A DNA stretch of 64,000 nt from Armigeres subalbatus (lineage: Eukaryota > Arthropoda > Insecta > Diptera > Culicidae), in assembly GCF_024139115.2 (NCBI RefSeq), contig NW_026943605.1, positions 310,001 through 374,000 on the forward strand, in the 5' to 3' direction. The notes beneath the pieces were generated by a model. It was not told the origin of the DNA and made no database searches. It saw only the letters and a program-made list of their open reading frames with translations. Below, one piece after another: positions 19,860 to 31,229 of this stretch. A program made the position numbers and the translations under genes. How positions within the stretch are numbered: the stretch's first letter is position 1; each line of letters begins with the position of its first letter.

Positions 19860-21540
19860 CGAACGTCAAAGACGAAACACAGAGTGCACTGTGAAAAGAC
19901 GCATAATGCGAATCCATATAGGTGGCAATTTGTTGAAAACTAAGTAAAACACATATTCATAACCCCATTCTTATTGAACCTCACGTTGAGATTGAACAAG
20001 AGTAGCCGAATCCGAACGTCAAGAACGAAACACAGAGTACACTGTGAAAAACGCATAATGCGAATCCATATGGGTAACATACACAAAGTACATTGTAAAA
20101 AAAACGCATAATGCGAATCCATATAGGTGACAATTTGTTAAAACTAAGTAAAACACATATCCATAACCCCACTCTTATTTAACTTCACGTTGAGATTAAA
20201 CAAGAATAGCCGAAGCCGAACGTCAAGGACTAGACACAAAGTACACTGTGAAAAACGCATAATGCGAATCCATAAAGGTAACATACACAAAGTACATTGT
20301 AAAAAAAAACGCATAATGCGAATCCATATAGGTGACAATTTGTTGATAAAAAACTAAGTAAAAAAAAAACATTTTCATAACCCCATCCTTATTCAACCTC
20401 AAGTTGAGATTAAACAAGAGTAGCTGAAGCCGAACGTCAAGAACGAAACACAGAGTACACTGTGAAAAACGCATAATGCGAATCCATAAAGGTAACATAC
20501 ACAAAGTACATTGTAAAAAAAACGCATAATGCGAATCCATATAGGTGACAATTTGTTGAAAACTAAGTAAAACACATATTCATAACCCCACTCTTATTTA
20601 ACCTCACGTTGAGATTGAACAAGAGTAGCCTAAGCCGAACGTCAAGGACGAGACACAGAGTACACTGTGAAAAACGCATAATGCGAATCCATAAAGGTAA
20701 CATACACAAAGTACATTGTAAAAAAAACGCATAATGCGAATCCATATAGGTGACAATTTGTTGATAAAAAACTAAGTAAAAAAAAACATTTTCATAACCC
20801 CATCCTTATTCAACCTCAAGTTGAGATTAAACAAGAGTAGCTGAAGCCGAACGTCAAAGACGAAACACAGAGTACACTGTGAAAAGCGCATAATGCGAAT
20901 CCATATAGGTGACAAACACAAAGTACCTAAAAAATATATTCATAACCCCGCCCTTATTCAACCTCGAGTTGAGATTAAACAAGAGTAGCTGAAACCAAAC
21001 GTCAAAGACGAAACACAGAGTACACTGTGAAAAGCGCATAATGCGAATCCATATAGGTGACAAACACAAAGTACTTTGTAAAAAAATGCATAATGCGAAT
21101 CCATATAGGTGGAAGTTTGTTGAAAAACTAAGTAAAACACATATTCATAACCCCACATTCACGTTGAGATTGAACAAGAGTAGCCAAAGCCGAACGTCAA
21201 AGACGAGACACAGAGTACACTGTGAAAAACGCATAATGCGAATCCATATAGGTGACAATTTGTTGAAAACTAAGTAAAACACATATTCATAACCCCAATC
21301 TTATTTTACCTCACGTTGAGATTGAACAAGAGTAGCCGCAGCCCAACGTCAAGGACGAGACACAGAGTACACTGTGAAAAAACGCATAATGCGAATCCTT
21401 ATAGGTAACATACACAAAGCCCATTGTAAAAAACGCATAATGCGAATCCATATCGGTGACAATTTGTTGAAAACTAATTAAAACACATATTCGTAACCCC
21501 ACTCTTATTAAACCTCACGATGAGGTTGAATAAGAGTAGC
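19860..21540. repeat. Satellite, ~150/205-bp units, about nine copies
   Basis: Each unit contains ACACAGAGTACACTGTG, CGCATAATGCGAATCCATAT, TTTGTTGAAAACTAAGTAA and CATAACCCCACTCTTATT, then CTCACGTTGAGATTGAAC. Longer units carry an internal ~55-bp duplication (second CATAATGCGAATCC after ACACAAAGTACATTG). Subunits are dyad-like (TTCGCATTATGCG around GCATAATGCGAA). Repeated short open frames are artefacts. Confidence 0.9.
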
Positions 21541-21891
21541 CGATTATCTCGGAGAAGTAAAAAGTCAACTACGCCATAGCTCCGGTTAGCGCAGCGAGGG
21601 CTAAAATACTGTGAAGGGGGCCCTGGTGCTTCACAGGCTCCGTTTGCGGTTAGGTTCTTACTAGACCCCCCTAACCATTCATTCGTAGGCACGGTAAGCA
21701 TAAAGCCGCATCACACCGAGAATTAGGGGTCACCTGTATGGTGGACTTTTACCACTGGAACAGGCAATCCGTAATGTTATTCTTAGCCAGATAACCAGCT
21801 GCCGACACCACACGGCTATCTAGGCTGTTCGTGGAGAGAAGTTGACATTGACTTCACGTCAACTCTCAATGTGGCCGAACAACCGTGGTCG
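21541..21891. other. Unassigned GC-richer segment
   Basis: Between the satellite and the second paralogous block. It contains a dyad around TTGACATTGACTTCACGTCAA. It is reminiscent of a retroelement UTR, but nothing matches within this window. Confidence 0.4.
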
Positions 21892-22952
21892 AATGGATAT
21901 TTAATCGAAAGGACATTTAGTCGAATGGAAATTTAGGCGAATGTTGAAAGCGAATATCAACCGGTAATGGGTAATTCCCGATCTTCCCTAAGTTTGTTCA
22001 TATTCCGGCCAGTGCCATGAGGAGGATTTTATTCCTTCAGGTACGTGAAGTACCAATGGTATTCTTATTCCAGCATTAGCCGTGCCAGCTTGGACATATC
22101 TAAATAAATCATGCGCATTGCCTCTAAGGGCCTGAGTGGAGTATATGGCTTGCTATTGATTTTGTACCGACCTCAGTTGACTTGGTATACTCATTTATCT
22201 GAACTTCAGAATGATTTGGAGAACTTTCGCATAGTATCGGTCAAATGACCCCTTTGGGTCTAATGACCGTTTCGGTCAAGCGACCCTTTCGGCCACATGA
22301 CCCTTTCGGCCTAATGACCCTTTCGGCCAAACGACCCTTTCGGCCAAATGAATCATTCGGTCAAACGACCCTTTTTTCCAAACGACCCTTTCGGCCAAAT
22401 GACTATCGGCCTAATGGTCTGTTTGCCAAATGGTATATTCGGCTGAACAACTTTCGGCGTAGTGGCATTCGGACAAATGGCTTTCTGACGAATGGGTTTC
22501 GGCCAATCGACCCTTCACCTATGACACCAAAATCTAATACACAAAAATTTAAGCAGGATATATTGATAAAATTGTATTGTTGTTTGATGATCGGTAAACG
22601 TTGTATATTGAAATATTTATCCACTGAAGTCGATTTTTATACTGAGCCATTCGTCCTGTTTGAACCAAAACCGCGAAAATTAAAAAATTCGCGTGAAATT
22701 GATTTTAAGCCATTGTTTTTTTTTTTCTTCCACGCCGGTTCACGCCACCGCCGCCGGGAAGAAAGTGAACACCACCCCGCCGCCGCCGTTGATATGACCG
22801 GCGCACAGGTCTACTTCAAAGCCGCATATGATACAATCAGGGAATCAATATTCGAGCAACGCCTAACAATATAGCTACCTACATACAACCTACTCTTTGT
22901 CATCAACAGAGTTTGTTACTGACAAACGCACCTAGCGACAAACCTTTATCAG
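21892..22952. repeat. ~1.1-kb paralogous block, copy 2
   Basis: See copy 1 at 18437. This copy lacks the 177-bp insertion and has an extra GGGAAGAAAGTGAACACCAC stretch near 22755. The 209-residue plus frame through it (starting 22245) is made of TTTCGGCCAAA repeats plus the RTE scrap. It leads directly into more dispersed RTE pieces of the same orientation. Confidence 0.8.
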
Positions 22953-24155
22953 AACCCGAACACAATATGACACAATATGAATAATTTACCTTGCATGCTC
23001 TGGTAACTCCAAAAATACGCTGCTTATTTTATAATCATTGTTCGATTCTCGAATATTTACATAAAAGCAGAAACTATGATAGCATAAAACCGAAATTTTC
23101 ACTAGAAATAATGCAAAATAACGGGATGAAAAGTTAGCAACAAGATTGTCTTCTATTTTGTTGCTGACAAAATTTTCCGGATCTTTGTCATTATTATCTC
23201 CGACAAAAACAAAGCTTTGTCGTTGGTTCTCTTTTGTCGCTTGTTTCGCAGGCGCATTCCAAAAAAAATGATTCCCTGGATACAATCGATCGAGATCAAA
23301 ATGCACCTAGGAATACACTAACACGGATTTCCGGATAAACTAATATGGTTGATCAAGGCAATGATGGATCGAGTGATGTGCGTAGTTCGAGTCTCAGGGG
23401 AAATCTCGAGTCAATACGTCGAAGCGATGCACATGATAGGAAAAGGCTCAAGAGGGGAAAATGTAAGCCACCCACCACGAGTTTGTATCGGTTGTGGCGT
23501 TTTTCTTTTTTGAGCTCTACAAAATTGGGCACCGCTGTAGTTCATTAAATTTTAAAAATTTCGTTTAAATTTCGTTTATTTATGATTTTCTGCAAAATAT
23601 TTGCCGTACCTCAGCAACCGAAACGTCACTTTTACTGAGATTTTGGTAGAAATCATTTTTGCATGGAAAAAAAATCAAAAAACTTCGAGATCTCGCCTAA
23701 AAAAATAAGTGTGTCCGATAACGATACCAGCAGAGAAATTCAGAGACGCATCATGGCAGGAAATCGTACGTAGGGGAACTTTTCCATTTTCCATTCCACT
23801 GAACATATATTCATCTCATGACAAAATAGAGAAATACAGCACCAATCTTACCGCTTCTTTTGCTAACATCCGTGCTCACTGCTGAAAAAAAATCACAAAA
23901 ATAAAAAACAAATCAAATATCTTCTCATTGCTTTGTTTTTGATGGGATGGAAACGGGAGCTATGGGATGAAGTGCCGAACCGTTCCCCTACTTTAAACTG
24001 TGCAGAGTGGATAGAGTTCGCTGCCGTACCAAACTGACTATCTACAAAACGCTCATCAGACCGGTATTCCTCTACGGATACGAGACCTGGACAATGCTCG
24101 TGGAGGATCAATGCGCACTTTTAGTTTTTGAGAGTAAAGTGTTGCGTACTCGGCC
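22799..24155 (+). pseudogene. Dispersed remnants of an RTE-like reverse transcriptase
   Basis: Four colinear pieces match the RTE-like element at 26489-27613. They are: YFKAAYDTI (22810-22840, about 26 nt identical to the RT motif-A coding DNA there); MDRVMCVVRVSG, then MIGKGSRGENVSHPPRV (23360-23500, joined by an internal deletion); TSREIQRRIMAGNRTY (23722-23770); and RCRTKLTIYKTLIRPV and ETWTMLVEDQ (24018-24120). Between pieces are stretches with no match. The second piece fuses the post-motif-A region to the segment after the FADD box, so the catalytic core is gone. Clearly dead. Confidence 0.8.
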
Positions 24156-24320
24156 CATCACGTGCCCATCACACCCCAGCTTAACTCCACCAGTGATTAT
24201 AAAAATTTGCGGAAAACATGGTGTTTTAGAACAATTTTGGCGCATGTAATTAAATTTCAGCGAAAATATTGGATTTGGTGGGTCACGTGCCCATCGTGTC
24301 CCAGCCCTGACAGTGGCCCA
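24156..24320. repeat. Short repeat with CACGTGCCCATC ends
   Basis: CATCACGTGCCCATCACACCCCAGC and GGTCACGTGCCCATCGTGTCCCAGC occur 110 bp apart in the same orientation. Possibly a small tandem duplication or element ends. Confidence 0.4.
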
Positions 24321-25494
24321 CACTACTCACCATAAACCGAATATCGAGCCCATGGAAAATTAAACTTATGAGTAATAGTGGCGCTAAAACACTATCTATT
24401 TTGTAAGTTATTGCTTAAAGCTATGAATAAATTTCTTAGGTCCATTACGGTCGATGTTGTATGACTATTTGTAAAACAAAAAGGATTCGCAAATAAGCTT
24501 GAATCAATCATCATTTTAGCACTGTGTTAAGCATGGGCCTTAAAAGGTCTTATCCCTATTTTGATTTGCGGTTTTAATACCATGTCAAAATCGTTTACAA
24601 TAACATCATTAAAACGCTTCGAATGAATCCTTAACGATCCCCTCATCACGTCTATGGTTTTATGCGCTCAAATTATGGCTCTATTCTCGGACTCTGCGGC
24701 AAATGCTTCGGGCCTTCCATTCGTACTGGATTTAAGCTGCAAAACATACATTTTATCTTTATTATTATGCTTGTTTGGTACTATGCGTAGATAGCGGCTC
24801 CGAACCGTTCACACCGTTGCGTTACGTCGCTTCCATACATCCCCAGCGGGCGGAAATCTGCTCAATGAATTTTGTTTTATGGGAAAATTATCCAGATCCC
24901 GATGCGAGCGAGCACGAGGCTAATCTCCCTGTTGAATGGCTTCCCTTTCGCTGGAAAGCGTTGTTATTCACGCTCGATAGTATCGAAACCGGCAGCGCGT
25001 TTGCGATCATAGAATTTCACACTTTACTGTAATCAATTCAAAATATCTTCGAATTCAATTTTGCATAATTACTTGCCAGAAATCATTCATTATTTGTCGA
25101 ACGCTTCGCACCCGTAGCAAGGGGCAAATCTCATCATTGATAATGTAGAGCTGGTCTATGTTTGCTCGCAAAAAAGTAGATCCGTTTATTTCCGCTGCCC
25201 GTATCTCAGGTTTGAATGGGATCACTTCTCAGTCCATCCAGGATGTGGCATTTCTCCATCATGTTTGCGCTCAAGGTGCTGCGGTGGCCACAATTTTCCG
25301 TGCATAAACCATCCAATGCCACATCCCGAGCTCGAGCAAAACTCGAGCCAACAACGCGACGAAACTTTTCAGACGAAAAGCGAAATCACGTCTTCCGTTT
25401 AGGAGTAGAATAGATTAGATACCCTACCATCTAAGTACCTAACAGCAGCAGCAGTGTGGTTTTATTTGTGGACAAACAGACATAAAAATTTGAT
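24321..25494. other. Unassigned, possibly low-copy DNA
   Basis: Contains none of the repeat families seen elsewhere in the window. One 85-residue plus frame (24775-25032) has no motif. A run of GCAGCAGCAG lies near 25447. It could be single-copy host sequence. Confidence 0.35.
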
Positions 25495-25875
25495 ATGTTT
25501 CCCGTCGAGGCTAGCGAAAGGACCGCGGACACGTACGAACCTTCACCGCTGATGTCGCTCTGGATGGGAGGAACAGTCTCGCTTGCGAGTTCCAGCATCG
25601 AGAATCTCGGTAATGTTTGCCGTGTCCTGTTGGATCCATCCGCTCAGGCGAATATGTATACGTTGCTAGTTTTAATTTGGGTTTTCCGTCGTGGAGAAGA
25701 TGTTTTATTCCTATTCGTTTTGAACCTGCAAAATAGTTTGCCTACACAATACGGTCCTATTCGCAGGTACCAGGCGGGAAGTAAGCTTATGAATTCTGTT
25801 CGAGTGAGCAACCTTCTTTATTGTGTGATTCCAGATGATAGTGTATTTGGAATTGCGTTCTTCAGTACAAAATAG
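25495..25875 (+). CDS. Hypothetical ORF, possible first exon
   Basis: A 126-residue frame beginning MFPVEASERTADTYEP. The first ~38 codons look like normal coding sequence and end in ATCGAGAATCTCG followed by GTAATG, which could be a 5' splice site. The remainder is less protein-like. There is no known domain and no signal peptide. It sits in one of the few stretches free of named repeats, which is the main reason to list it. It may be a chance frame. Confidence 0.25.
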   Translation: MFPVEASERTADTYEPSPLMSLWMGGTVSLASSSIENLGNVCRVLLDPSAQANMYTLLVLIWVFRRGEDVLFLFVLNLQNSLPTQYGPIRRYQAGSKLMNSVRVSNLLYCVIPDDSVFGIAFFSTK

Positions 25876-26002
25876 CAAACGGATGAGAAGGAACAGTCCA
25901 CAAGCCATCTACGAAATAGTTCATTTTTTATCTCACTGTGGAGACAACATAAGCGAGAACCGTAGAGGGGTAACGTTCTAATTACTTTGCTGCACCAGCT
26001 AC
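25876..26002. other. Unassigned spacer
   Basis: No gene or repeat noticed between the hypothetical ORF and the MITE. Confidence 0.5.
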
Positions 26003-26338
26003 CCCGAGCAGGAAAAATTGGCTCAATAATACCTAATTTGTTATTGATACCATACTCTGTTATGAACTAGCCCTGCATAAGAGGTAAAAAAGCAAAGGAA
26101 TAATACCAAAAACTTATATACACAATACTTTAGCCTATGTTATAGCTCAGTTATTAAATTGAATTTCAATACCAAATGCATAACCAATTATTATTCGTTT
26201 GGTATGTATTGATATACCTAAGTAAGTTATGCCTCATCTTGCATATAAGTTTTTGGTTTTATTTTTTGATAGTTTACCTCTTATGCAAGGGAAGTTCATA
26301 CCAGTTCTGTTATTGAGGTCGTCATTCCTGCTCGGGAC
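26003..26338. mobile_element. MITE with CCCGAGCAGGAA inverted ends
   Basis: Left end CCCGAGCAGGAAAAATTGG and right end TTCCTGCTCGGGA. Inner parts also pair (ATGAACTAGCCCTGCATAAG with CTTATGCAAGGGAAGTTCAT). A half copy of the inner block is at 3465-3530 (CCTCTTATGCAAGGCTAGTT, CATGCTCGGG). Non-coding. Target duplication not clear. Confidence 0.7.
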
Positions 26339-26464
26339 GAACTTACGAACCTATATACTGTCAATTTTTCTGCTCACTAAACAAGACACACCTCTCTATT
26401 GATACGTAAAAAAATCGCAGTTTGCGCAACGCACTGAGGAATATCCCAAGCAAAGGCAGATAGC

Positions 26465-29335
26465 TGAAATGATTTTATTTATTTATCATCAGACTAAGGC
26501 CGGAGTGGCCTGTGCTGCACATAAAAGACTTCTCCATTCAGCTCGGTCCATGGCTGCACTTCGCCAACCACGCAGTCTGCGGAGGGTCCGCAAGTCGTCC
26601 TCCACCTGATCGATCCACCTTGCCCGCTGTGCACCTCGCCTTCTTGTTCCCATCGGATCGTTGTCGAAAACCATTTTCACCGGATTACTGTCCGACATTC
26701 TGGCTACGTGCCCGGCCCACCGCAATCTTTTGATTTTCGCGGTGTGAACGATGGATGGTTCTCCCAACAGCTGATGCAACTCGTGGTTCATTCGCCTCCT
26801 CCACGTACCGTCCGTCATCTGCACCCCACCATAGATGGTACGCAGCACTTTCCTTTCGAAAACTCCAAGTGCGCGTTGGTCCTCCACGAGCATCGTCCAG
26901 GTCTCGTGTCCGTAGAGAACTACCGGTCTTATAAGCGTTTTGTAGATAGTCAGTTTGGTACGGCGGCGAACTCTATTCGATCGGACCGTCTTGCGGAGTC
27001 CAAAATACGTACGATTTCCAGCCACTATGCGTCTCCGAATTTCTCTGCTGGTATCTTTATCGGCGGTCACCAGTGAGCCCAAGTACACGAATTCTTCAAC
27101 CACCTCGATTTCGTCACCACCGATAGAAACTCGTGGTGGGTGGCTCACATTGACCTCTCTTGAGCCTCTTCCTATCATGTACTTCGTCTTCGACGTGTTG
27201 ATGACTAGTCCAATCCGTTTAGCTTCGCTTTTCAGTCTGATGTAGGCTTCCTCCATCCTCTCAATGTTACGTGCCATGATATCAATGTCGTCGGCGAAAC
27301 CAAATAACTGGACGGACTTCGTGAAAATCGTACCACTCGTGTCAATCCCTGCCCTTCGTATTACTCCCTCCAAAGTGATGTTGAATAGCAGACACGAAAG
27401 ACCATCACCTTGCCGTAACCCTCTACGGGTTTCGAAGGGACTCGAGAATGCCCCTGAAACTCGAACTACGCACATCACCCGATCCATCGTCGCCTTGATC
27501 AACCGTATCAGTTTATCCGGAAATCCGTGTTCGTGCATTAGCTGCCATAGCTGGTCCCGATCGATTGTATCATATGCGGCTTTGAAGTCGATGAATAGAT
27601 GATGTGTGGGCACGTTGTATTCGCGGCATTTCTGCAGTACTTGGCGAATGGCGGTCCGTGGTGGAGCGTTCGCCCATAAAACCCGCCTGGTACTGCCCCA
27701 CGAACTCCCTTGCAGTTGGTGCTAGTCGACGGCATAAAATTTGGGAGAGTACCTTGTAGGCGGCGTTCAGCAATGTGATTGCGCGGTAGTTGCTACAATC
27801 CAGCTTATCGCCCTTTTGTAGATGGGACACACGACACCTTCCATCCACTCCTGCGGCAGAACATCATCCTCCCAAACCATGGTAATCACCCAGTGCAGCG
27901 CTCTAGCCAGTGCTTCACCACCGTCTTTAAACAGCTCTCCTGGTAGTTGGTCAACTCCAGGGGCTTTGTTGTTTTTCAGCCGGCCGATCTCCTCCTGGAT
28001 TTCCTGGAGATTCGGAGCTGGAAGTCGCATGTCCTGCGCGCGTGCTCCTAGGTTCATTACCATACCGCCACCGTTGTCTGCCATATCGCCATTCAGGTGC
28101 TCTTCGTAGTGCTGCCGCCACCTTTGGATCACCTCACGATCGTTCGTAAGAAGGTTCCCGTTTATGGCCTTACACATATCGGGCTGTGGCACGTGGCCCT
28201 TACGTGAACGGTTCAACTTCTCATAGAACTTTCGTGCATTATTAGCGTTGTACAGTTCCTCCGTCTCTTCACGGTCTCGATCTTCCTGCTGGCGCTTTTT
28301 CCTCCGGAAAATCTAGTTTTGTCTGTTCCGCGCCCGTTTGTATCGTGCCTCGTTCGCCCTCGTGCGGTGTTGCAGCAATCTTGCCCATGCTGCATTCTTC
28401 TCCTCAACTAACTGCTCACATTCGCCGTCATACCAGTCGTTTCTCTGATCCGGAGCCACCGTGCCTAGTACAGCGGTTGCGGTGCTTCCAATGGCGGATC
28501 GAATATCTCTCCAGCCATCTTCAAGAGATGCTGCGCCTAGCTGCTCTTCCGTTGGGAGTGCCACTTCCAGCTGCTGCGCGTAGTCTTGGGCTAGTCTACC
28601 GTCTTGTAGCCGCCCAATTTTAAGCCGCGGAGGACGACTCCAACGCGTGTTGATCACCGTCGAGAGTTTTGAGCGCAGACATACTGCGACGAGGTAGTGG
28701 TCGGATTCAATATTCGCACTGCGGTAAGTACGTACGTTCGTGATGTCGGAGAAGAATTTACCGTCGATTAGAACGTGGTCGATTTGGTTTTCCGTTACTT
28801 GATTAGGTGATTTCCATGTGGCCTTGTGGATATTCTTGCGGGGGAAGAAAGTGCTTCGGACTACCATTCCGCGGGAGGCTGCAAAGTTTATGCATCGTTG
28901 GCCGTTGTCGTTCGATACGGTATGCAGACTATCCGGTCCGATGACCGGTCTATACATTTCCTCCCTTCCTACCTGTGCTTTCATGTCACCGATGACGATT
29001 TTGACGTCCCGCAGTGGGCATCCATCGTATGTCTGCTCCAGCTGCGCATAGAACGCTTCTTTCTCGTCGTCGGATCTCCCTTCGTGTGGGCGGTGCACGT
29101 TGATGATGCTATAGTTGAAGAAACGGCCTTTTATCCTCAGCTAGCACATCCTTGCGTTGATTGGCTGCCACCCAATCACGCGTTGGCGCATCTTACCCAG
29201 CACTATGAAGCCGGTTCCCAGCTCGTTGGTGGTGCCACAGCTTTGGTAGAAGGTAACCGCTCGATGCCCGCTTTTCCACTTGTTCTGTCCTGCCCAGCAG
29301 ATTTCCTGCAGCGCTACGACATAGAGTTATCCTTA
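26465..29335 (-). mobile_element. RTE-like non-LTR retrotransposon B, 5'-truncated
   Basis: A single endonuclease-RT coding region on the minus strand. The 3' tail is a microsatellite-like GATAAATAAATAAAAT next to the ORF end, typical of RTE-type elements, which lack poly-A. There is no ORF1 and no RNase H domain. It begins inside the endonuclease domain at about 29335, so it is 5'-truncated, and several frameshifts interrupt it. Clade assignment rests on domain order, tail type and my recognition of the endonuclease/RT sequence; a phylogeny could shift it. Confidence 0.8.
26489..29335 (-). pseudogene. RTE-like endonuclease/reverse transcriptase
   Basis: Endonuclease portion: VVALQEICWAGQNKWKSG (29330-29290), VKIVIGDMKAQVGREEMY, FPRKNIHKATWKSPNQ, NQIDHVLIDGKFF and NIESDHYLVAVCLRSKL, with the Asp/His catalytic signature. 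An in-frame stop lies near 29135. RT portion: FIDFKAAYDTIDRDQLW (motif A Asp), RRGLRQGDGLSCLLFN and LFGFADDIDIMARN (motif C Asp pair), then SKTKYMIGRGSREVNV and VEEFVYLGSLVTADKD. The C-terminal part runs RRTKLTIYKTLIRPVVLYG, then RWAGHVARMSDSNPVK, to a stop at 26489. Frameshifts fall near 28310, 28214, 27800 and 27600. The last open frame (27613-26489, 374 residues) holds the intact palm motifs. Confidence 0.85.
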
Positions 29336-29429
29336 CTATCGTTTTGATATTTCACTATCAATCATGTGATTAACTGATATCTGAATAATACCAAATTTTA
29401 ATATCAATACAAATTTGCTATTTTTTTTT
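29336..29429. other. Short AT-rich junction
   Basis: About 90 bp with poly-T; separates RTE-like elements B and C. Confidence 0.6.
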
Positions 29430-30757
29430 TAATTCGCATCGTTTAGATATTGTGTGTATTCTATTCTTTCAAACACACTACCTACCTGGATACCTGGATA
29501 CCTAGTTGGGTACAGCGTCGATACACCTATGCCCGGCGTATTGTAGAGCTTCATAATCGTCGGTCTTGGCCGATGTTCCTCCAGTTTCCCCGAACGTTCA
29601 GGGTCCCCAGGTCCGATTCCACCGTGTGCAGCCAGCGTATTCGTGACCTTCCACAAAGTCACCGGCCCCTATCTGGTTCTCTGTTGAATATTGTTTTCGC
29701 TATTCTGACCCACTGAAGTCTGCCGTATTTTATACGATTCACAATATTTTCTTCTTTGTATACTTGATACAGCTCATGATTCATGCGTCTGCGCCACACA
29801 CCATTTTCTAGTTTCCCTCCGAGTATTGTATGCAGCACTTTTCGCTCGAAAACCCCGAAAGCTCTCCGGTCCGCCTCTTTTAATGTCCATGCTTCATGTC
29901 CATAAAGGGCCACTGGTAGAATCAGAGTTTTGTATAGAGCAAATTTCGTTTCCGTCTGCATGTTGCGGGACCTAAGCTGGTTACGTAATCCGTAAAAGGC
30001 CCTATTCGCAGCAGCAATACGTCTTTTCGCTTCACGGGAAACGTCATTGTCACATGTCATAATCGTTCCAAGGTAAACAAATTCTTCAACAACTTAAAAC
30101 ACATCCCCATCAAGCACTCTGCACCAACACCACTAGGTCTCCCCCTATCTCTACCTGTCACCATGTACTTTGTCTTGATAGAGTTAATGATTAAGCCTAT
30201 CCCCACCGTATCCCTCTTCAGTGGGACAAAAGCCTCCACTACTGTTCTGCAACCGATTTCAATAAAGTCGATGTCGTCCGCAAAACCCAGGAGCATATGC
30301 GACCGTGCGAGTGCAATGTTGAACAATAAATTCGAAAGTGCATAGCCCTGCTTCAATCCGTCTAAGGTTACAAACGAGGTTGACACTTCGTCTACAATCC
30401 GAATACTTGATTTCGAGCTACCCAGCGTTGCACGTATCAGTCTAATCAGTTTCGTCGGAAAACCATGTTCGGACATTATCTGTCACAGCTCGTTTCTCTC
30501 CACTGAATCGTACGCTGCTTTGAAATCAATGAACACATGGTGAGTCTGCAAGTTGTACTTCCGGAATTTATCAAGAAACATCCGCAGGCTAAACATCTGA
30601 TCCGTCGTTGATCGGCCCTCACAAAAACCTACCTGGTATTCGCCGACGAAAGGACTCCTCAGGCGGTCTCAGTCTGTTAAACAGGATACGCGACAAGATT
30701 TTGTACGCCGAGTTCAGAAGGGTGATCCCTCTTTAATTGGCACACTCTAGTCTATGC
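29430..30757 (-). mobile_element. RTE-like element C, 3' part
   Basis: Minus-strand RT of a related but distinct family. Recognisable pieces are AYDSVERNEL-like sequence near 30520, MSEHGFPTKLIRLIRATLG, SNLLFNIAL, LLGFADDIDF, NSIKTKYMVTGRDRGRPSG, DNDVSREAKRRIAAANRA and FALYKTLILPVALYGHE, ending NREPDRGR near 29660. There are several frame changes (30476-30057, then 30060-29659) and a stop near 30483. A 230-bp 3' region follows. It continues at 34444 after an R1 insertion. 16-bp direct repeats ACACTCTAGTCTATGC (30742-30757) and ACACTCTAGTCTGTGC (34444-34459) mark the break. Confidence 0.85.
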
Positions 30758-31229
30758 AGCAGGGACTTTGTCCAAGGGCTTGACGACCCCTCCCCATGGC
30801 CACTGCGAGTTAGACCGGGACCATCGTCCCTAACCCCTAATCCCAAGGCGTCAAGCGACCCGTGCCGAGGGGATGCATGGCCAGGGGGGTGAAATAATTA
30901 GCTAGGCCTTTAACGGAGCCTGTGGGGTACCTGGGCACCCTCCACAGTAATTGTCCCTTACCGCGTCATGCTGGGCTCTGGCGTGGTGGAGCTCTTTTTC
31001 CGAGCAACTCGTGGGACCAAAATGGAAAACCAAGTCAATTCTTCAATTAGTGGTAGTAGTGTAGGCGACAACCCCTTCGCAAGAGGGTAGTGGGGCTGGG
31101 AAGCTGAACCCCGGCCAGGTACCTCCAAAACCGGGGGAGGAAGGACCTGGAAAGGTCCGTCCACTCAGGAAAGACGGTGGCAAGGGGTTACGGCAGGCTG
31201 AAAGTTCTCAGCCGCACCAGACCAGGGAA

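Noticed and set aside
19860..21540. Regular repeats suggesting a CRISPR array
   Set aside because: Units are 150-205 bp with no unique spacers; eukaryotic satellite.
22245..22874. 209-residue plus frame
   Set aside because: Made of TTTCGGCCAAACGACC repeat units plus a captured RTE scrap.
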